Source: Pomphorhynchus laevis
Taxonomy: Eukaryota; Acanthocephala; Palaeacanthocephala; Echinorhynchida; Pomphorhynchidae
Length of the DNA stretch: 64,000 nt
Assembly (NCBI GenBank): GCA_012934845.2
Contig: WNNJ02000469.1
Span: 124,001 to 188,000, forward strand
Direction: 5' to 3'
Within the stretch, counting starts at the first letter, position 1; every line of letters begins with the position of its first letter. Below the pieces are notes generated by a model. The model saw nothing but the letters and a program-made list of their open reading frames with translations. It searched no databases and was not told where the DNA came from. The position numbers were made by a program, and so were the translations under genes. Positions 46,201 through 58,574 of this stretch are shown here, piece by piece.

Positions 46201-49200
46201 AAGTGACATGATTTTGTTCTAATTCTTATAATTAGCTAATGTTGATGCTAGTGAAGACACGGACTACATTAGTACAACATTGGCATTATGTATTACTGTT
46301 TTATATTAGGATTAACCGTTGTTTTTCAAGCATCTTTGATGCAATTGGTTATATATACATGCCGAATCTTTTGAAGGGTCCAGCGAACGATGCGATGTAG
46401 CAACAAATGTATCGCCTGATATGAATAGCGATGGTTTGATAAGCGAGTTTCCAGTTTACGGGTATTTTGCCACTGGAACTTAAGCAATTTATCGGAAATG
46501 CTCTTTTTTAAAGTCACAAAGGCAGCCCAAACATCATCGATATGGATCATATTACTGATGAGTGCTGTCGGTCATCTCTGAAGTCTAGTAGTGACGAATA
46601 ATATTTCGATTGTTGAGTGTAGTCACAGAGTATATGTGTATACCACAGAGTATGTGTATTACGTAAGGTTGCAGAATATCGTATTGTGCTACTGATGATG
46701 TAACACGTCTGTATATTGACTGTAAATAATATACTTGCTATAATAGTAAATTAACTCAAAAGGAAATAAATTGGTCTATAAACACTATTCAAAAAGTTAA
46801 TCAATCACTAACTTGTTGATTTAGTATTGTTTCCTTTGTTAACTTGCTCGCAGTTGCTATCTTTGCTTGTTTGATCTGCACTTTTTATCAATTTTGGATC
46901 AGACATTTTTAATATTTTATCCTCTGGTGGTAATTCTGCCGGTTCCCAACCACTTTTACTAACTACCTTATTAGAACTATCACCTACAGCTACCCGATGG
47001 CTTGATCGCTTGCATACCTCACTAACACCGTCCTGCTCATTCTTATCATTACCAGTCTGATCCAAGACTGACGACAGTGCATTCAAACGCGCATTAGTAG
47101 CAGCTGATGCAGGTAATTCTTCACCGTCATCACTTGCGTATTCACTTTCAGATGTGAGATCTTTCACTTTGTCGATGTCTGATCTTTTTCGTTTGTTTCC
47201 TCCGACTAAAAGAAAAATTTGCAAAAACTAAAATTGTCACGTAATTTAGGAATATTGGTACTAGAAGCAAATTTAAACAACTAACAGCTGTACGTTTAGC
47301 TTGTCTAATTTTTCATTACCTTTTTGAATTACATTTACGAATATACTATAAAAATGTAACGGATGGACTATAATAATGAAATGAGTAGACCTTAAAAATG
47401 AAACGGGTGTACTATATTAATAAAATGGGCTATAAAAATAATATTTTCTATTCGTAATTTGTATACAATACTTCTATTAAATTGTTATACATTTAGTAAA
47501 TCAAATATAGTACCTTGTAGATGTGATACATCATGTTAGCAATAATATCCAGATCTAAAAACAAAAAGCACCAACCTCCGCATTTAAAATTTACAACCAT
47601 ATTTTATCAGCCTCTACCCTACTAATGGTGTAGGTGAGCTGACCAAGTCGCTAGCTCGATGACCAAAAAAGAAAAAATAACAAATAGAGAGTCCTAATTA
47701 TGGTGTTTCATATTGATCCCGTTGTTTTCACTATGTCATTCAGCCAAGACGTTTTTAATAATTCATTGATCAAATATTTACTCTATTTTCTAATACAGAG
47801 TATATTATTCATCCATAAAAATTTTCCACTTAAGAGTTAAAATTTATTTTTAATAATATTTTGTTGATTTATATAATTTACATTTATTTATAACATTTTA
47901 TGGAAATTCTAAAAGTCTCATTATTTAATGAATTACATTATATGATTTACATGAATGCTCATGCAAAAAAAATATTTTTTCGTAAATTAAGAAAAACAAT
48001 AAATTTTTTAAAATTTAAAAATACTAATAAATTAATAAGGAGCTGCTATATTATCAGATGTCGTCACTTATTCCTTGACCCAACATAGTTGCGCGGACAA
48101 ATACATGCAAATGACACATTTCCACTGATGAAATTTGCTTATCTAGTGAATCTTATTTTAATGTAAAGTATATCTTTTGTTGAAGATACGAAGATAGAAC
48201 GCTTTATAACTTTTCTTAATAACAAAACTGTTATATATTTATTTGAGTATATTGTTTATTAATCATAAACGGTTTTCGTTTAAGAGTTTAAATTTATTTT
48301 TGTAATAATATTTTTATTATTTATATGTCTACATCAACAATTGGTGACAATTTATTAATCTGAAATAAATCTGGAAGAATTTACTTTACTTTTTCGGTAT
48401 TACGCGCGAACAGGCAAGTTTATAAATCGTAGAAAATAGCATAAATCGCATTATACGCAGGACTTCTAACCGACGGAGGAGCGTTGCGATTTTCTTTTAG
48501 AGGTTTACTAAGGATCAAGTACTGTCGAAGTTGTGTAGCTACAGGGCCACACTGAGAAGACCAACCAGTAGTGATGAGTAGACTAAAGTCTAACTGCCCC
48601 ATTTGGGGGCCAAACCTCTGTGTTAGGCGCATTCCGAGCTAAGATTCTGGACGAAGTTTGTAAAAAAGCATACAGGTTTATTCTTTATATTATTGTGTTG
48701 ATTTATATATTTTACGATTTTCTGTTTAATTTTATTTTTATAGTAACCTAGTTTAAAATATGCATTTATTAAATTATTTAAATGATTTTGAAGAAAGCCA
48801 ATATCATTAAATTTTTATTGCAATTCTTAAAATTTCATTATTTAATGTATTATATTTAATATTAGTCATTTATCTAGCAGTTCTTAAAATATCGTTATTA
48901 AATGTATAATATTAAACGTTATCGGGTATTCATGAATGCTCATGCAAAAATATGTTTATTGTAAATTTAAATGTCATCTTTAAAATTAGTCTTTAAGATT
49001 AGTTTTAATTTTATTAAGAGTAAGGTTAATTGAATAAATTTGTTCACTTATTAAATAAAAATTGTTAGAGTTAAAAATAAATCAGCTATTATTGGGCTAC
49101 TAATAATAGCTGACTTAATGCCATCTTTACGATATAAATTAAAAGTAGTTTTAATTGATGCTAATTTTATGTTCATATCTAGATATACACCTTCTTTATC

Positions 49201-50215
49201 ATTAATATTGGTTTTGTTAAGAATAAGGCTTTCTGGATAAATTTGTTCACTAATTGAATAAAAATTATTAGAATTAAATACACATATATCATCAATGTAT
49301 CGAAACATATATTTCATATATTTATATAGTTTTGATTTATTTTTTAATAACAGTTATGAACAAATTCATATTCTATAAAGCTTAAAAACAAGTCAGCTAT
49401 ACTTGGGCTACTATTACCTCCAATTAAAACACCTTTTATTTCACTAAATATAGATATCCATACTTTTAAATAATTTTGATTTATCAAAATATTTAAGGAT
49501 TCTATTAATTCAATTTTATCCATATATTTATATTTATTTGATGGTTTAATTTTTGTTAGATATTCGTAATAGTTATTAATAGTTATCATATCATTTATAA
49601 ATGAAAAATAATGCTAAATAAAATTCAAATAACTAAATAATTATAAATAATTACTTACAATCGCTCAAAGGGTTATAACTACTTACAACTAATTAAAATC
49701 GAAGACAAAAGATCAATAAATTGAAGATAATAATTTACAGAAGACAATAGACTGGTTAAAAAATTCTTGGTTAATACTTACATCAGTTAATGATATTATT
49801 ACTGGTTAAAAGTTTCTTGGCCTCAACTACTAACAAATACTAAATGGAAAAGAGAAAGACGAAAAATCACTGAAGTACTCATCCCAACAAGTTTGTTTGG
49901 ACTCCTTGGGTTGCGATGTCTGGACAACTGTTTTCATTATAAATAATTAGTATTTTAATATATTAATATATATATAATCTGTTTAATTATCAGTTAATTA
50001 ATCCAGAGAACAAAAACTTCTAATTTATTGAAACAACGCGTTTCGAAAAATTTCTTCTTCAGGTGATATATCACCTGAAGAAGAAATTTTTCGAAACGCG
50101 TTGTTTCAATAAATTAGAAGTTTTTGTTCTCTGGATTAATTAACTGATAATTAAACAGATTATTTATAGCGTCTTGAAATAGACCTCCAGAGGCTGTTAA
50201 TGAATAATTGTAATT

Positions 50216-50298
<83 letters not shown>

Positions 50299-51172
50299 TT
50301 ATTATAAATTATATTAATTATATCAATAAATATATTAATATACAATTATCTATACAATAATTAATATATAGATAATATATATAGATAATTGCATTCGGAT
50401 GTTTTCTACTTTTTCAAATAAATTGTTGTTGTATAATTGCATATATAATATGCAGTATAAGGCAACTAATACTTGAAAACTAGTAATTTTCCGAGCATTT
50501 AATTAATTATAATAAAATTAAATGCTACAAAAATAAAATAAATTTCAATTATTAATGCATTAATGATTTTAAATTATGCCGACCCAACAATTCTTAAAAA
50601 TAAACAAGCAATAAGGGTAATGTTAGCCAGACATTAAGAATTTATTGAAAAGGTTAGAATGCTACCTTATCTTAAACAAAGATCAGGTTGCTCAAAATAA
50701 CAAAATTCGTTATCATTATTTAAATTTAAAGATAAAAACAATTTCAAATTAGCAACCATGGCATTATTACGCTCATACCTTTATTTTTATCTGAAGTACT
50801 TCCGCGCTTAGCATTCGTTTCCCATTTTCTCTTATAATGACCATTCGAGGAATACGGTGCTCTCGGGAAACGACAATTTGGCAGCGTTTGATTCCGTTGA
50901 TGATCAATAAATGAATTATTAACAAAAGCGTTGTATATCGTATGATATGATAAAATATCAAGGGGACAACCGACATTAGGAAACGACGCATGTTGTGAAC
51001 TATAAAAGCCGTCATGGTAGTACCCTGAATTAGGATATCTAGGATGTGGTAGTAATGCGCGTTGACGTGGCGCATAAGGTAATCGCTGTCTATGATTGTT
51101 ACCCAATCCAACTTTGCCGGATGACGTGAAGGTGACATCATATTGGTAAGGAGGATTGGAATAGTTCGACAT
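43252..51172 (-). CDS. Zinc-finger plus HEPN-like protein, four exons, 505 aa
   Basis: Exons on the minus strand: 51172-50779, 47205-46813, 45467-45423, 43937-43252 (TAG). The phases fit (1518 nt). The donor at 46812 is weak (gttagt), and without it exon 2 reads to a stop at 46808. Residues 1-131 are low-complexity, rich in Tyr, Asn, Pro and Arg. KRKRSD (about 136-141) may be a nuclear signal and is followed by an acidic tract. Residues 281-303 form a U1/matrin-type C2H2 finger (C281, C284, H297, H303). 340-358 is very acidic. 360-475 is helical, with RQLRNSVVHSF at 441-451. R444-N445-x3-H449 is the RNxxxH motif of HEPN domains. No named homologue is recognised. RNA binding or cleavage is an inference. 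The 5' end lies 95 bp behind SNRPE on the same strand. Confidence 0.65.
43960..44949. other. Intron between exons 4 and 3 of the zinc-finger/HEPN gene, non-arm part
   Basis: AT-rich, with a hairpin (ttcctggttgcgttaacaga / acgcaaccag) near 44860-44890. No other feature seen. Confidence 0.5.
44950..46215 (-). repeat. Right arm of the 1266-bp inverted repeat
   Basis: Mirror copy of 40769-42034, with 2915 bp between the arms. It contains exon 3 of the zinc-finger/HEPN gene (45467-45423) and its flanking introns. Since this arm carries the in-place exon, the left arm is probably the derived copy. Confidence 0.9.
46216..46800 (+). repeat. Intron with a diverged copy of the structured interspersed repeat
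   Basis: 46480-46600 reads tcggaaatgctc..aaaggcagcccaaac..ttactgatgagtgctgtcgg..tctagtagtgac. This is a diverged member of the repeat at 31038-31272. The remainder is featureless. Confidence 0.55.
47206..49015. other. Long intron, repeated AT-rich segments
   Basis: Part of the long first intron of the zinc-finger/HEPN gene. Segments at about 47830-47990 and 48690-48970 repeat each other (ttgatttatat, cattatttaatg, catgaatgctcatgcaaaaa). The more GC-rich patch at 48420-48632 has a 70-codon minus frame (MRLTQRFGPQMGQLDFSLLI...) of unknown origin. Confidence 0.4.
49020..49600 (-). mobile_element. Penelope-like reverse transcriptase relic
   Basis: The minus strand shows GVLIGGNSSPSIADLFLSFI followed by MFRYIDDICVFNS and EQIYPESLILNKTN with YLDMNI. 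The GGNSSPxxADLFL, YIDD and IYPxxLxLxxTN..FLDxxI series is typical of Penelope-like elements rather than LINEs. It is a short fossil fragment with internal repetition of the YIDD region; age not determinable. Confidence 0.65.
49974..50163. repeat. Perfect 190-bp palindrome without spacer
   Basis: Two 95-bp arms meet at aggtgata/tatcacct (centre 50068/50069) and match without a mismatch. Each arm reads CACCTGAAGAAG..TTCGAAACGCGTTG, similar to Penelope-type ends with hammerhead relics. The Penelope-like RT relic lies about 375 bp away, so a head-to-head joint of two element ends is plausible. Confidence 0.85.
50218..50295. repeat. (TA)n microsatellite, ~77 bp
   Basis: Uninterrupted tatata run within the long intron. 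Confidence 0.95.
50296..50778. other. Intron 1, start region
   Basis: AT-rich sequence between the microsatellite and the first donor of the zinc-finger/HEPN gene. Nothing seen. Confidence 0.5.
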
Positions 51173-51267
51173 CTACAAATAGAAAATATTACTGAACTAT
51201 AAATAAAATAAAAATAAACTTAAAGAAAACAAAATGATTTTTACAAAACAATCAATTCGAACACATT

Positions 51268-51564
51268 TTAATTTGAAGAGGAAAGCTCTGATGGTGCCAA
51301 TTGAATCAGAGTCACATTGTCACCCTTTAAAAGAATGCGGCCAAGTTTTTTTCTGGAATTTCGCTTTGTGTTGATTTCTTCAGCATCGTCTAATACGAGA
51401 TTCATGTATTCGTCAAAACCGATAATCTTTCCTTCGATCTTCAGTTGAACTTGCTCATACACCCAAATTTGGATTCTTGAAGCATTTTGAAGAAACCGAA
51501 ATATTAGGTTAATCGGTTGGACCATTACTTTCTGCACTTTTTGGTGACCGCCGAACGAAGCCAT
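51268..51564 (-). CDS. SNRPE: Small nuclear ribonucleoprotein E (SmE)
   Basis: 98 residues in a single exon: [55 protein letters not shown] and [14 protein letters not shown]. This is the full Sm fold: the N-terminal helix, Sm1 (about residues 30-63, with [14 protein letters not shown]) and Sm2 ([10 protein letters not shown]). It matches the vertebrate 92-aa protein nearly throughout, with a slightly longer C terminus ([10 protein letters not shown]). SmE joins the heptameric ring on U1, U2, U4 and U5 snRNAs. The start is the only ATG in frame and agrees with the family. A possible 5'-UTR acceptor (ctgtattttag) lies just upstream. The absence of coding introns could also mean a retrocopy, but the frame is intact. 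Confidence 0.95.
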   Translation of the reverse strand: MASFGGHQKVQKVMVQPINLIFRFLQNASRIQIWVYEQVQLKIEGKIIGFDEYMNLVLDDAEEINTKRNSRKKLGRILLKGDNVTLIQLAPSELSSSN

Positions 51565-52060
51565 TTGTATTTATCTAAAATACAGGCGAAATTTTCAATT
51601 GAACTCTATATAAAAATGAAAATTCCAAAGTATTTGAGAATGTATTTTTTGCTTACTAATCAATTTTTTATTCATTAATTATTAATCTTGTATAATGTTA
51701 TCTTGTAAAGTATGTGCTCTTGTATGAGGAGACAATATTAATTGTGGTTTTTCGATAAAATTTGAAAATTATATTTCAAATATATTATAAAAATATAAAA
51801 TTATATTTCAAATACTAATTTCAATTAATAAACTTAAACTATCACACTTTAAAGATAATTTTAAGTAATTAACAATATGATACGTTCGATGTGCTATTCA
51901 ATTGTTCAGGGCGTTTAAAAATTAACAAAAGAAAATTAACAAAAGTTGATATAATTAACAAATGAGGAGATAATTAAAAAAATAAAATTTTATGTATCTA
52001 ATTAAATAAGTCTAGTGTGTTATAATTATTATTACACAAGACAAAGCAGTTATGGCTGTT
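51565..52060. other. Upstream flank of SNRPE
   Basis: AT-rich sequence presumably holding the SNRPE promoter; no element can be asserted. Confidence 0.4.
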
Positions 52061-52064
52061 AAGT

Positions 52065-52480
52065 CTGCTCACAACAAAAAAGATAATCAGGGATGAGAAA
52101 CATTCATGTCATCCATTTGTTCCAGGAACATCCGCAATCGCTTCGTAAATTTGTCAGCTGTGGCAACAGTAGGCACATCAGAATTGTACGCATGCATGTT
52201 GAAATCTCCAAAGATACAACATTTATGAGACTCGGATAAGTTTTAAGGAAATCAAGAAGGGTGAACGATACTGCGCACGGATCACGATATACTAAGCATA
52301 AAGTGATTAGTGCATACCAGAATAAATAATGCTCAATTGTAGTGCATCAGCGGAGCATGAATCATCAACGAATTTTATCGTCGAACTAACAGTCATACAC
52401 ACATGCACATAGAAGGTCACTCCATCACCTCGTCCACGTGCACGATCAGATTTATAGATAACGAATTCAGGGATATGAAC
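52065..52480 (-). mobile_element. LINE endonuclease fragment
   Basis: Minus strand: RGRGDGVTFYVHVCMTVSS followed, in another frame, by GDFNMHAYNSDVPT-type text (the DFN catalytic block). Short, broken piece of a non-LTR element. Confidence 0.6.
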
Positions 52481-52955
52481 CACATCATCAGATCAACAAC
52501 ATCGAAATTTACGAATTTCTTAATTACGTTTCTTACTTAGAAATTCATATCGGAAAATTAAGCGTTATCACAAATCTGTTTATTGAACTACTAAATTTTT
52601 TGATTAATAATCACGGCACTATTTTTTAGAACTAGTGTTTTTACTACCGATTTTTTGCTGCTATCCAAGGTTTGATCGCTATTGTGACATAAATGAGCAG
52701 ATCAAAAGGTTTTTAACTGTCTCTCTAATGGTGAAACAAATTTTTGTATACGAATTTAAAGGTTGTACAGTGACGTCCTGTTTTTCGTTGGCATCCAATG
52801 CTCACTTTAAATATAGACTGATTCATCACACTCGCTCTTGTGCAGTATCATGAGCGGGGAGATAATGATATTAATTTACAAGGATTCTCCAGTGATGGAG
52901 TGGATATAGATAATACTTTGGAATGCAAAATCTTATTTGATAACATATACTCTCA
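52481..52955. other. Spacer with one unexplained short frame
   Basis: A 72-codon plus frame at 52635-52853 (MFLLPIFCCYPRFDRYCDIN...) has no recognisable motif; it may belong to a LINE ORF1. No other feature. Confidence 0.3.
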
Positions 52956-52959
52956 TAGC

Positions 52960-53640
52960 TCAAAAACATTTCCAATGTAATCACGGGCAATTTGTCAGTG
53001 GATTATTCAAATCTTCGTAGTCTAATTTACCAAATTGTAGAATTGAAATATCATATTTTTTCAAAGAACTATGATGTATTCTGTATCACCGAGTCATGGC
53101 TTCATCAGTATATTGTCGATGTCGCTATTAATATCCCGGGTTCTCGCATACTTCGAAGAGATTAAAGATCGGGAAATCGTGTTGGTGATGTTGCAGCTTA
53201 TATTCGAGATAGTTTTATGATTTCTGATGTTTCTAACATTTGCGACACTAATGGCTCCATTGAGAGTCTAAGCTTCCACATTAAGCATGAATATATTTGT
53301 ATAACTTTTTCTATAGTGTATCGCTGCCCTTCTATGGCCACTGATTGTGATCTCTTAGTCCCAATTTTACAATATACATGTGTTTCTTCACACTTTATAT
53401 TATTGGGCGATTTTAACCTACCACGTTAAAATTGGTTAATGAATGTAGTGTCGTAGAAAGAACAGTTCTCGTTTTATTGTTGATAAGCTTCTTCTGATCC
53501 AGCACATTGAACATCCAACTTGTTTTTTGTCTAGAAATGATTCGATACTTGATTTGGTATTTTCAAAGCTAGCGAATGACGTCGTCAGACTCAATTATCT
53601 CCGTTTATTAAGAATTAGTGAATATTGTGATGTTAAAGAT
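52960..53640 (+). mobile_element. LINE endonuclease fragment
   Basis: NYDVFCITESWLHQYIVDVA, then SIVYRCPS and LLGDFNLPR show the E, YR and DFN blocks of an APE-type endonuclease. A stop follows DFNLPR, and decayed text runs to about 53640, where the orientation of LINE material reverses. Confidence 0.8.
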
Positions 53641-53689
53641 GCTCACTAACTAGTAGTGGCACCACTAGTAGTGGTACCTAAACAATCAA

Positions 53690-54730
53690 TAGTTCTAAAG
53701 CGCAACTGGTCAAGAGTTCGAATAAATCAACTTTACTTTCAAGTAATAGTTAACCACATATACATCATTTGATTGACTATCATTTATCAAAACAATCAAC
53801 GTAATGTCATTCAAAATAGACGATAATACTCCTCCCTGTGGAATTCCACACTTTACTTTGCAAATACTCGGCATGGTGTCATCGCATATAATTCTTTATG
53901 CTCTGTCTTTGAGATGATCCTGTATCCACATAATCATCCCAAGCAGCAATGTGGTACTTAAGTTGTGAATCAATATATCGTGATCAATTCTATCAAATGT
54001 TTTTGTAAGATCAAGTTGAATCATCCACACAACCAATATCCTGTCAAGTGCGCGTAGAACATTGTCATATATCCTGATCAAAGCATTAGTAGTGAATTCA
54101 GCTGGTTTATATGCAAACTGATCATCATAAAGAAAATCTTGATAATGGGGATTTAGTAAATTTAGTAAAAATCCTCAAATCAATCTAGCAATTATAGGAA
54201 TTAGCGATATGGGCCGCTCATTATCTACGTTGACCCACCAAGATCATTTTGGAACTAGTGCTATATTAGCGCTTTTCTGCATGTCAGGCACAACGCCTTT
54301 CTGGAAACTTTCCGATAAGTAACTCGACAGAATTGAAGAGAATTCTGTTCCGAATAATTCTACCAACCATGTTGATATACCAACACCGACTGCTTTACTC
54401 GGGTTTATCTTATGAATTAGTTTGTTCACATCAATAGCGCTTACAGTTGAAACATCAAAGTCTGTATAGCTTAGCTATTTCAGTTGTTAGAATCCTACTG
54501 AACTAGTTGAGTCGTTACGGTGCGACATAGGAACAGTAAGTGACTCATTAATACTGTTAATCATTTTGTACACGTCCTCATACACCTTTCCAGCACGCAA
54601 TGAATTGCCAACTCTTGAGTACGTATCCTTCACATGTCTCCAACATCCTTTTTGATCCTTATTCTTTCAATAATGATCAAAATTTAACTTTTCTAAATGC
54701 TATTTTGTGCTTCTGGATATTTTGGATTGA
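53690..54730 (-). mobile_element. LINE reverse transcriptase fragment
   Basis: Minus strand: NKLIHKINPSKAVGVGISTW (54429-54244), LDLTKTFDRIDHDILIHNL (54030-53950) and KCGIPQGGVLSSIL (about 53850). These are the RT finger, catalytic A and B blocks in correct order but in several frames. No YADD block is left. It faces the EN fragment at 52960-53640 tail to tail. Confidence 0.8.
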
Positions 54731-54913
54731 ACACACGCAGGTGGGTTAAAAAGACCAAATTAATCGAAACATTAAATATTTGATAACCATGCCTGGTTAT
54801 CTATTCTATATATTAAATATTACGGAGTCTTCAAATGATCCCATGCATCGGTTCTCCATACGCAAGCATTCCTTATATATTTGATATATATAATATGTTG
54901 AAAGCATACATCT

Positions 54914-54982
54914 TCAATTGGCAACATCTACAATTGGCAACATCTACAATTGGCAACATCTACAATTGGCAACAACTACAAT
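54914..54982. repeat. 16-bp minisatellite, four units
   Basis: tacaattggcaacatc occurs four times in a row, an expansion of the word ggcaacatctacaattatg that is single in the copies at 31257 and 59590. It lies in what appears to be the 5' region of a family-A LINE. Confidence 0.9.
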
Positions 54983-57900
54983 TATGAAACTGAAGCTCAG
55001 TTTAACACAATCTGATATTAAATTATAAAAATGTATCCTCTAAAGGATCCTGTGAGAAGGCAAGCAACGACAGCAAGTAAAATTCCTGACGAATCAGTAG
55101 CAAATTTAACAGTTTAAACACACAAGGACGTTGATAGGAGGACGTAAGAAGACAGCTACGACCGACACCAAACTGTGCTCAACTACAAGTAGAGTGATCG
55201 ACACAAGACTGCAGCGTCTGGACTACAATCGCATGCGACAACGGTAAGTCTAAAGACTTCCTATGTGGCTTTTGTGCCAACAAACTCATAGGCGACCTCT
55301 TCAATAAGAACATATCAAACTCCAACGTGTCCACTCAAACCAACCCAGTCGTTTATGATGTTCTTTGTCAACCAACAGATCCTGTCACCACACGCACTTC
55401 TAATCCCATGTCTTCACTTCTCGACACCCCCGTATCTTCCCTTCTGTCTCGATTCTCAATAACTTACATCCCTCAATCAAAATAACATCCACCAATCTCC
55501 ACAATCCTTCCAATCATAACCGTTCCACACATCGATTACCACCGCCTATATTATCTATATCCTCTTTGTCTTCCACTGTCAAACCTACTCCTTGATATCC
55601 TCAACTCCCAGCTCTCATATCGTGATCTCACGAACTCACGTTACTCGTCCTCCTTTACGGAAACGCTTTCCTTCTCGCAATCGTTGCGTCATCGTCACTA
55701 ATATCACTCCTTTCACCTCTTTATCTTCACAGGCACGTCTCGACCACGATATTACCGCATTCAGATCCATCCTCTCGTCTCTTGTTCCTGCGGATAAACA
55801 ATCCTTTTTCAACATCTCTCCAGTCGCATTCATCCGCCTAAAAAATCTTCTCAATATAATCCTTCCAAGCCCCCTCTCCTAAAAATCGTTTTCAAGAGTA
55901 GCTCTCACGCATCCTCTATCCTCTTCCAACAACTCAAATTCATGTCTTCTTCAGCCACTCGCATTTTCCCCGATTGCACCCCTCCAAAATAGCCCAACTC
56001 TCATCTGCCCGCATCGAAAAACGCCGTCGCGAGGAATCAGCGAAACATCTCTCTCCATCCGAAACATCGACGGAAATTTTAGAGTTGTCCACATCCGCCC
56101 AAAAATTTGTTGGCACTCCATCTACCCTATGTCTTTTCCACTAACCCCTATCCCCACCACACGTTTTCCGCCTCGGCCTCCTCGACACTAGATCTATTCT
56201 TAATAAATCCGATCTAATCATCAACCTATTCACAAAGCAATCCATCGATCTCTTCTACCTCACCGAATCTTAACACTCCTATTCTGACCTTTCCAACCGC
56301 CGTTTGCTCTCTGCCGGATGCTCACTAGCCGAATCCGCTCGCCCCCATAGCTCATCCCCTTCTAAATTCTCCAATCATGGCGGCATTGTCGTATTCGCCA
56401 GTCACCACGCGTCTATTCGCAAAATCACTTCCCATTTCAGTCCTTGCTCCTTTGAACTGCTCACTTGTCGTTCTTCTAACCCGATCACTCTAGATTTCGT
56501 CATTGTACACCGTCCTGGTTTATCTGCTTTTACCTCCTTATTTTTTAATGAACTCGCTGACCTTCTGTCCCACTGTTGTTTGTCCTCCATCCCTTCAATA
56601 GTTCTTGGCGACTTCTACATCCGCCTCGACCACCCCTCTTCCACCGAGTCCATCCAGTTCATCAACGTTCTATTCAACTATAACTACAAACCCATTTCCA
56701 CTATCCCCTCACATATCCTTGGCGGGGCACTCAACATCAATGTTGTCCCCGGTCATTTTGCTGACCTACACCTAAATGTTCATCTTGACCCTTTCTGGTC
56801 TATTCGATCACTTACTCGTCATACTTGATCTCACTCACAACCACACCCATCCTCACACACCTACAATCCTACGTCGCTCTTTAAGAAATCTTGACCTCTA
56901 TCTTCTCCGCACTGCCTTACTCAAATCGTCACTACCCTATCCCAATAACATTTCCCTCTCCTCACGATCCCGCCTTTTTTCGACTCTAAACTCACATCCA
57001 CTCTCGATTTTCTCTTGCCCTTCAAGTCTTACCCACACCGTCGGTTGCACCGTGCTCCATGGTTTGACATTCAATGCCTACTCTCAAAGCGTCGACTCCG
57101 TCATGCTTTTCGAGACTATCACCGCTTTCTCAGACGTGATTTCCGCTCGATCACTCCGTCTTTCCGTGATACCTATCTTGCTCATCGCCGGTTTCATCTC
57201 CACCTACTACGTACCAAATGCAACTCCTTCTGGGAGATAAAATCATCACTTAATTCAACTCTAAGACTCTCCGGCGTACTTTTAACTCAATCCTTGCACG
57301 CTCCTCTTCGCCGTGCAACATCAATGCCCATGATTATTCGTCATTTCTCAAGACCAAAGTATCCACGTTGCTCTCTCACACCCCGGTCTCCATCCTATTC
57401 CACCCTGCCCCGCCTAGCCTCATCCTCCCGGAACTCTTTCATATTCGTTCTGTATCACCTACCGAAGTATCATCTGTCCTCATGTCCTTGCCCAACAAAA
57501 CCTCACCTGTCGATCCCCTGCCTACCCTCATATTTAAATCCATATGCTCATCGATATCTACATTTCTCACAAACTTGTTTAACTCGTCTATCCACAGTCG
57601 TATGTTCCTTTCTTACTAGAAATCTGCAGTCGTTTGCCCCCTTTTTAAGAAACAATCGCTCGACCCCTCCCTTCATTCTATCTATCGCCCCATTTCACTA
57701 CACCCGATTCTTTCTATGCTTTAAGAACGCCTCATATTAACACAGATCAACGCTTATTTGTCCTTATTTAATCTGTACCCTCTTTTACAATCCGCTTTTC
57801 GCTCTAATCACTCCACAGAAATGGCATGCATGAAAGTTTACAACGACGTACTCATTTCTCGTGACATGGCTCTATATAGTGTTCTCATATCTCTCGACCT

Positions 57901-58574
57901 CTCCTTCGTCTTCGACATCATCGACTACTCCATCCTCCTTTCTCGCCTTCGTTTTGATTACGGCTTTTCTTTCTCCTTCGTAGCATGGCTTGCCTCATAT
58001 CTATCCGACCGTTCTTTTCGAGTATGTTCTAATTCATCATCATCCCTTCCCATCCGTATTTTTGCAGGGTCCCACAAGGTTTAGTCCTAGGTCACCTGCT
58101 TTTCTCTTTTCTGCTTGACGATCTCTGTCCGTTTATCAAACCTTACTCCTTTAACGTCATGCAATACGCCGATGACATCCTCATCTATGCTCATGCACCC
58201 GCACATCGCATACACGATATCAGCATTTCTGCCTCCAACTGTCTTTCTTCTATCTACAAACGTTCTATCCATCTCGTTCTAAACACTGACAAGTCCAAAA
58301 TAATGTGGATCCTCCCCTGTAAACTAAACATATCTCCTCCCACTGTATCTTTTGCCTCATCGATAATCCCCACAGTACACAATCTCACTTTCTTATGCTT
58401 CCATTTGGATGATCACCTTTCCCTTAAACCATTCGTCCGTGACAAGGTCCGCTCGTCTAACTTTAATCTCCGTGACATCCGCCGTATCCGCCCCATTATC
58501 GACTTCATTGCTTGTATGTCTCTTCTTTCATCGTTTCTCTTCCCTAAAATCGATTACTGTCTCAGCTTTATTGG

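Noticed and set aside
40769-46215. DNA transposon with 1.27-kb terminal inverted repeats carrying the zinc-finger/HEPN gene
   Set aside because: No target duplication or transposase, and exon 3 of a gene that extends beyond the right arm lies inside that arm; an inverted duplication explains it better.
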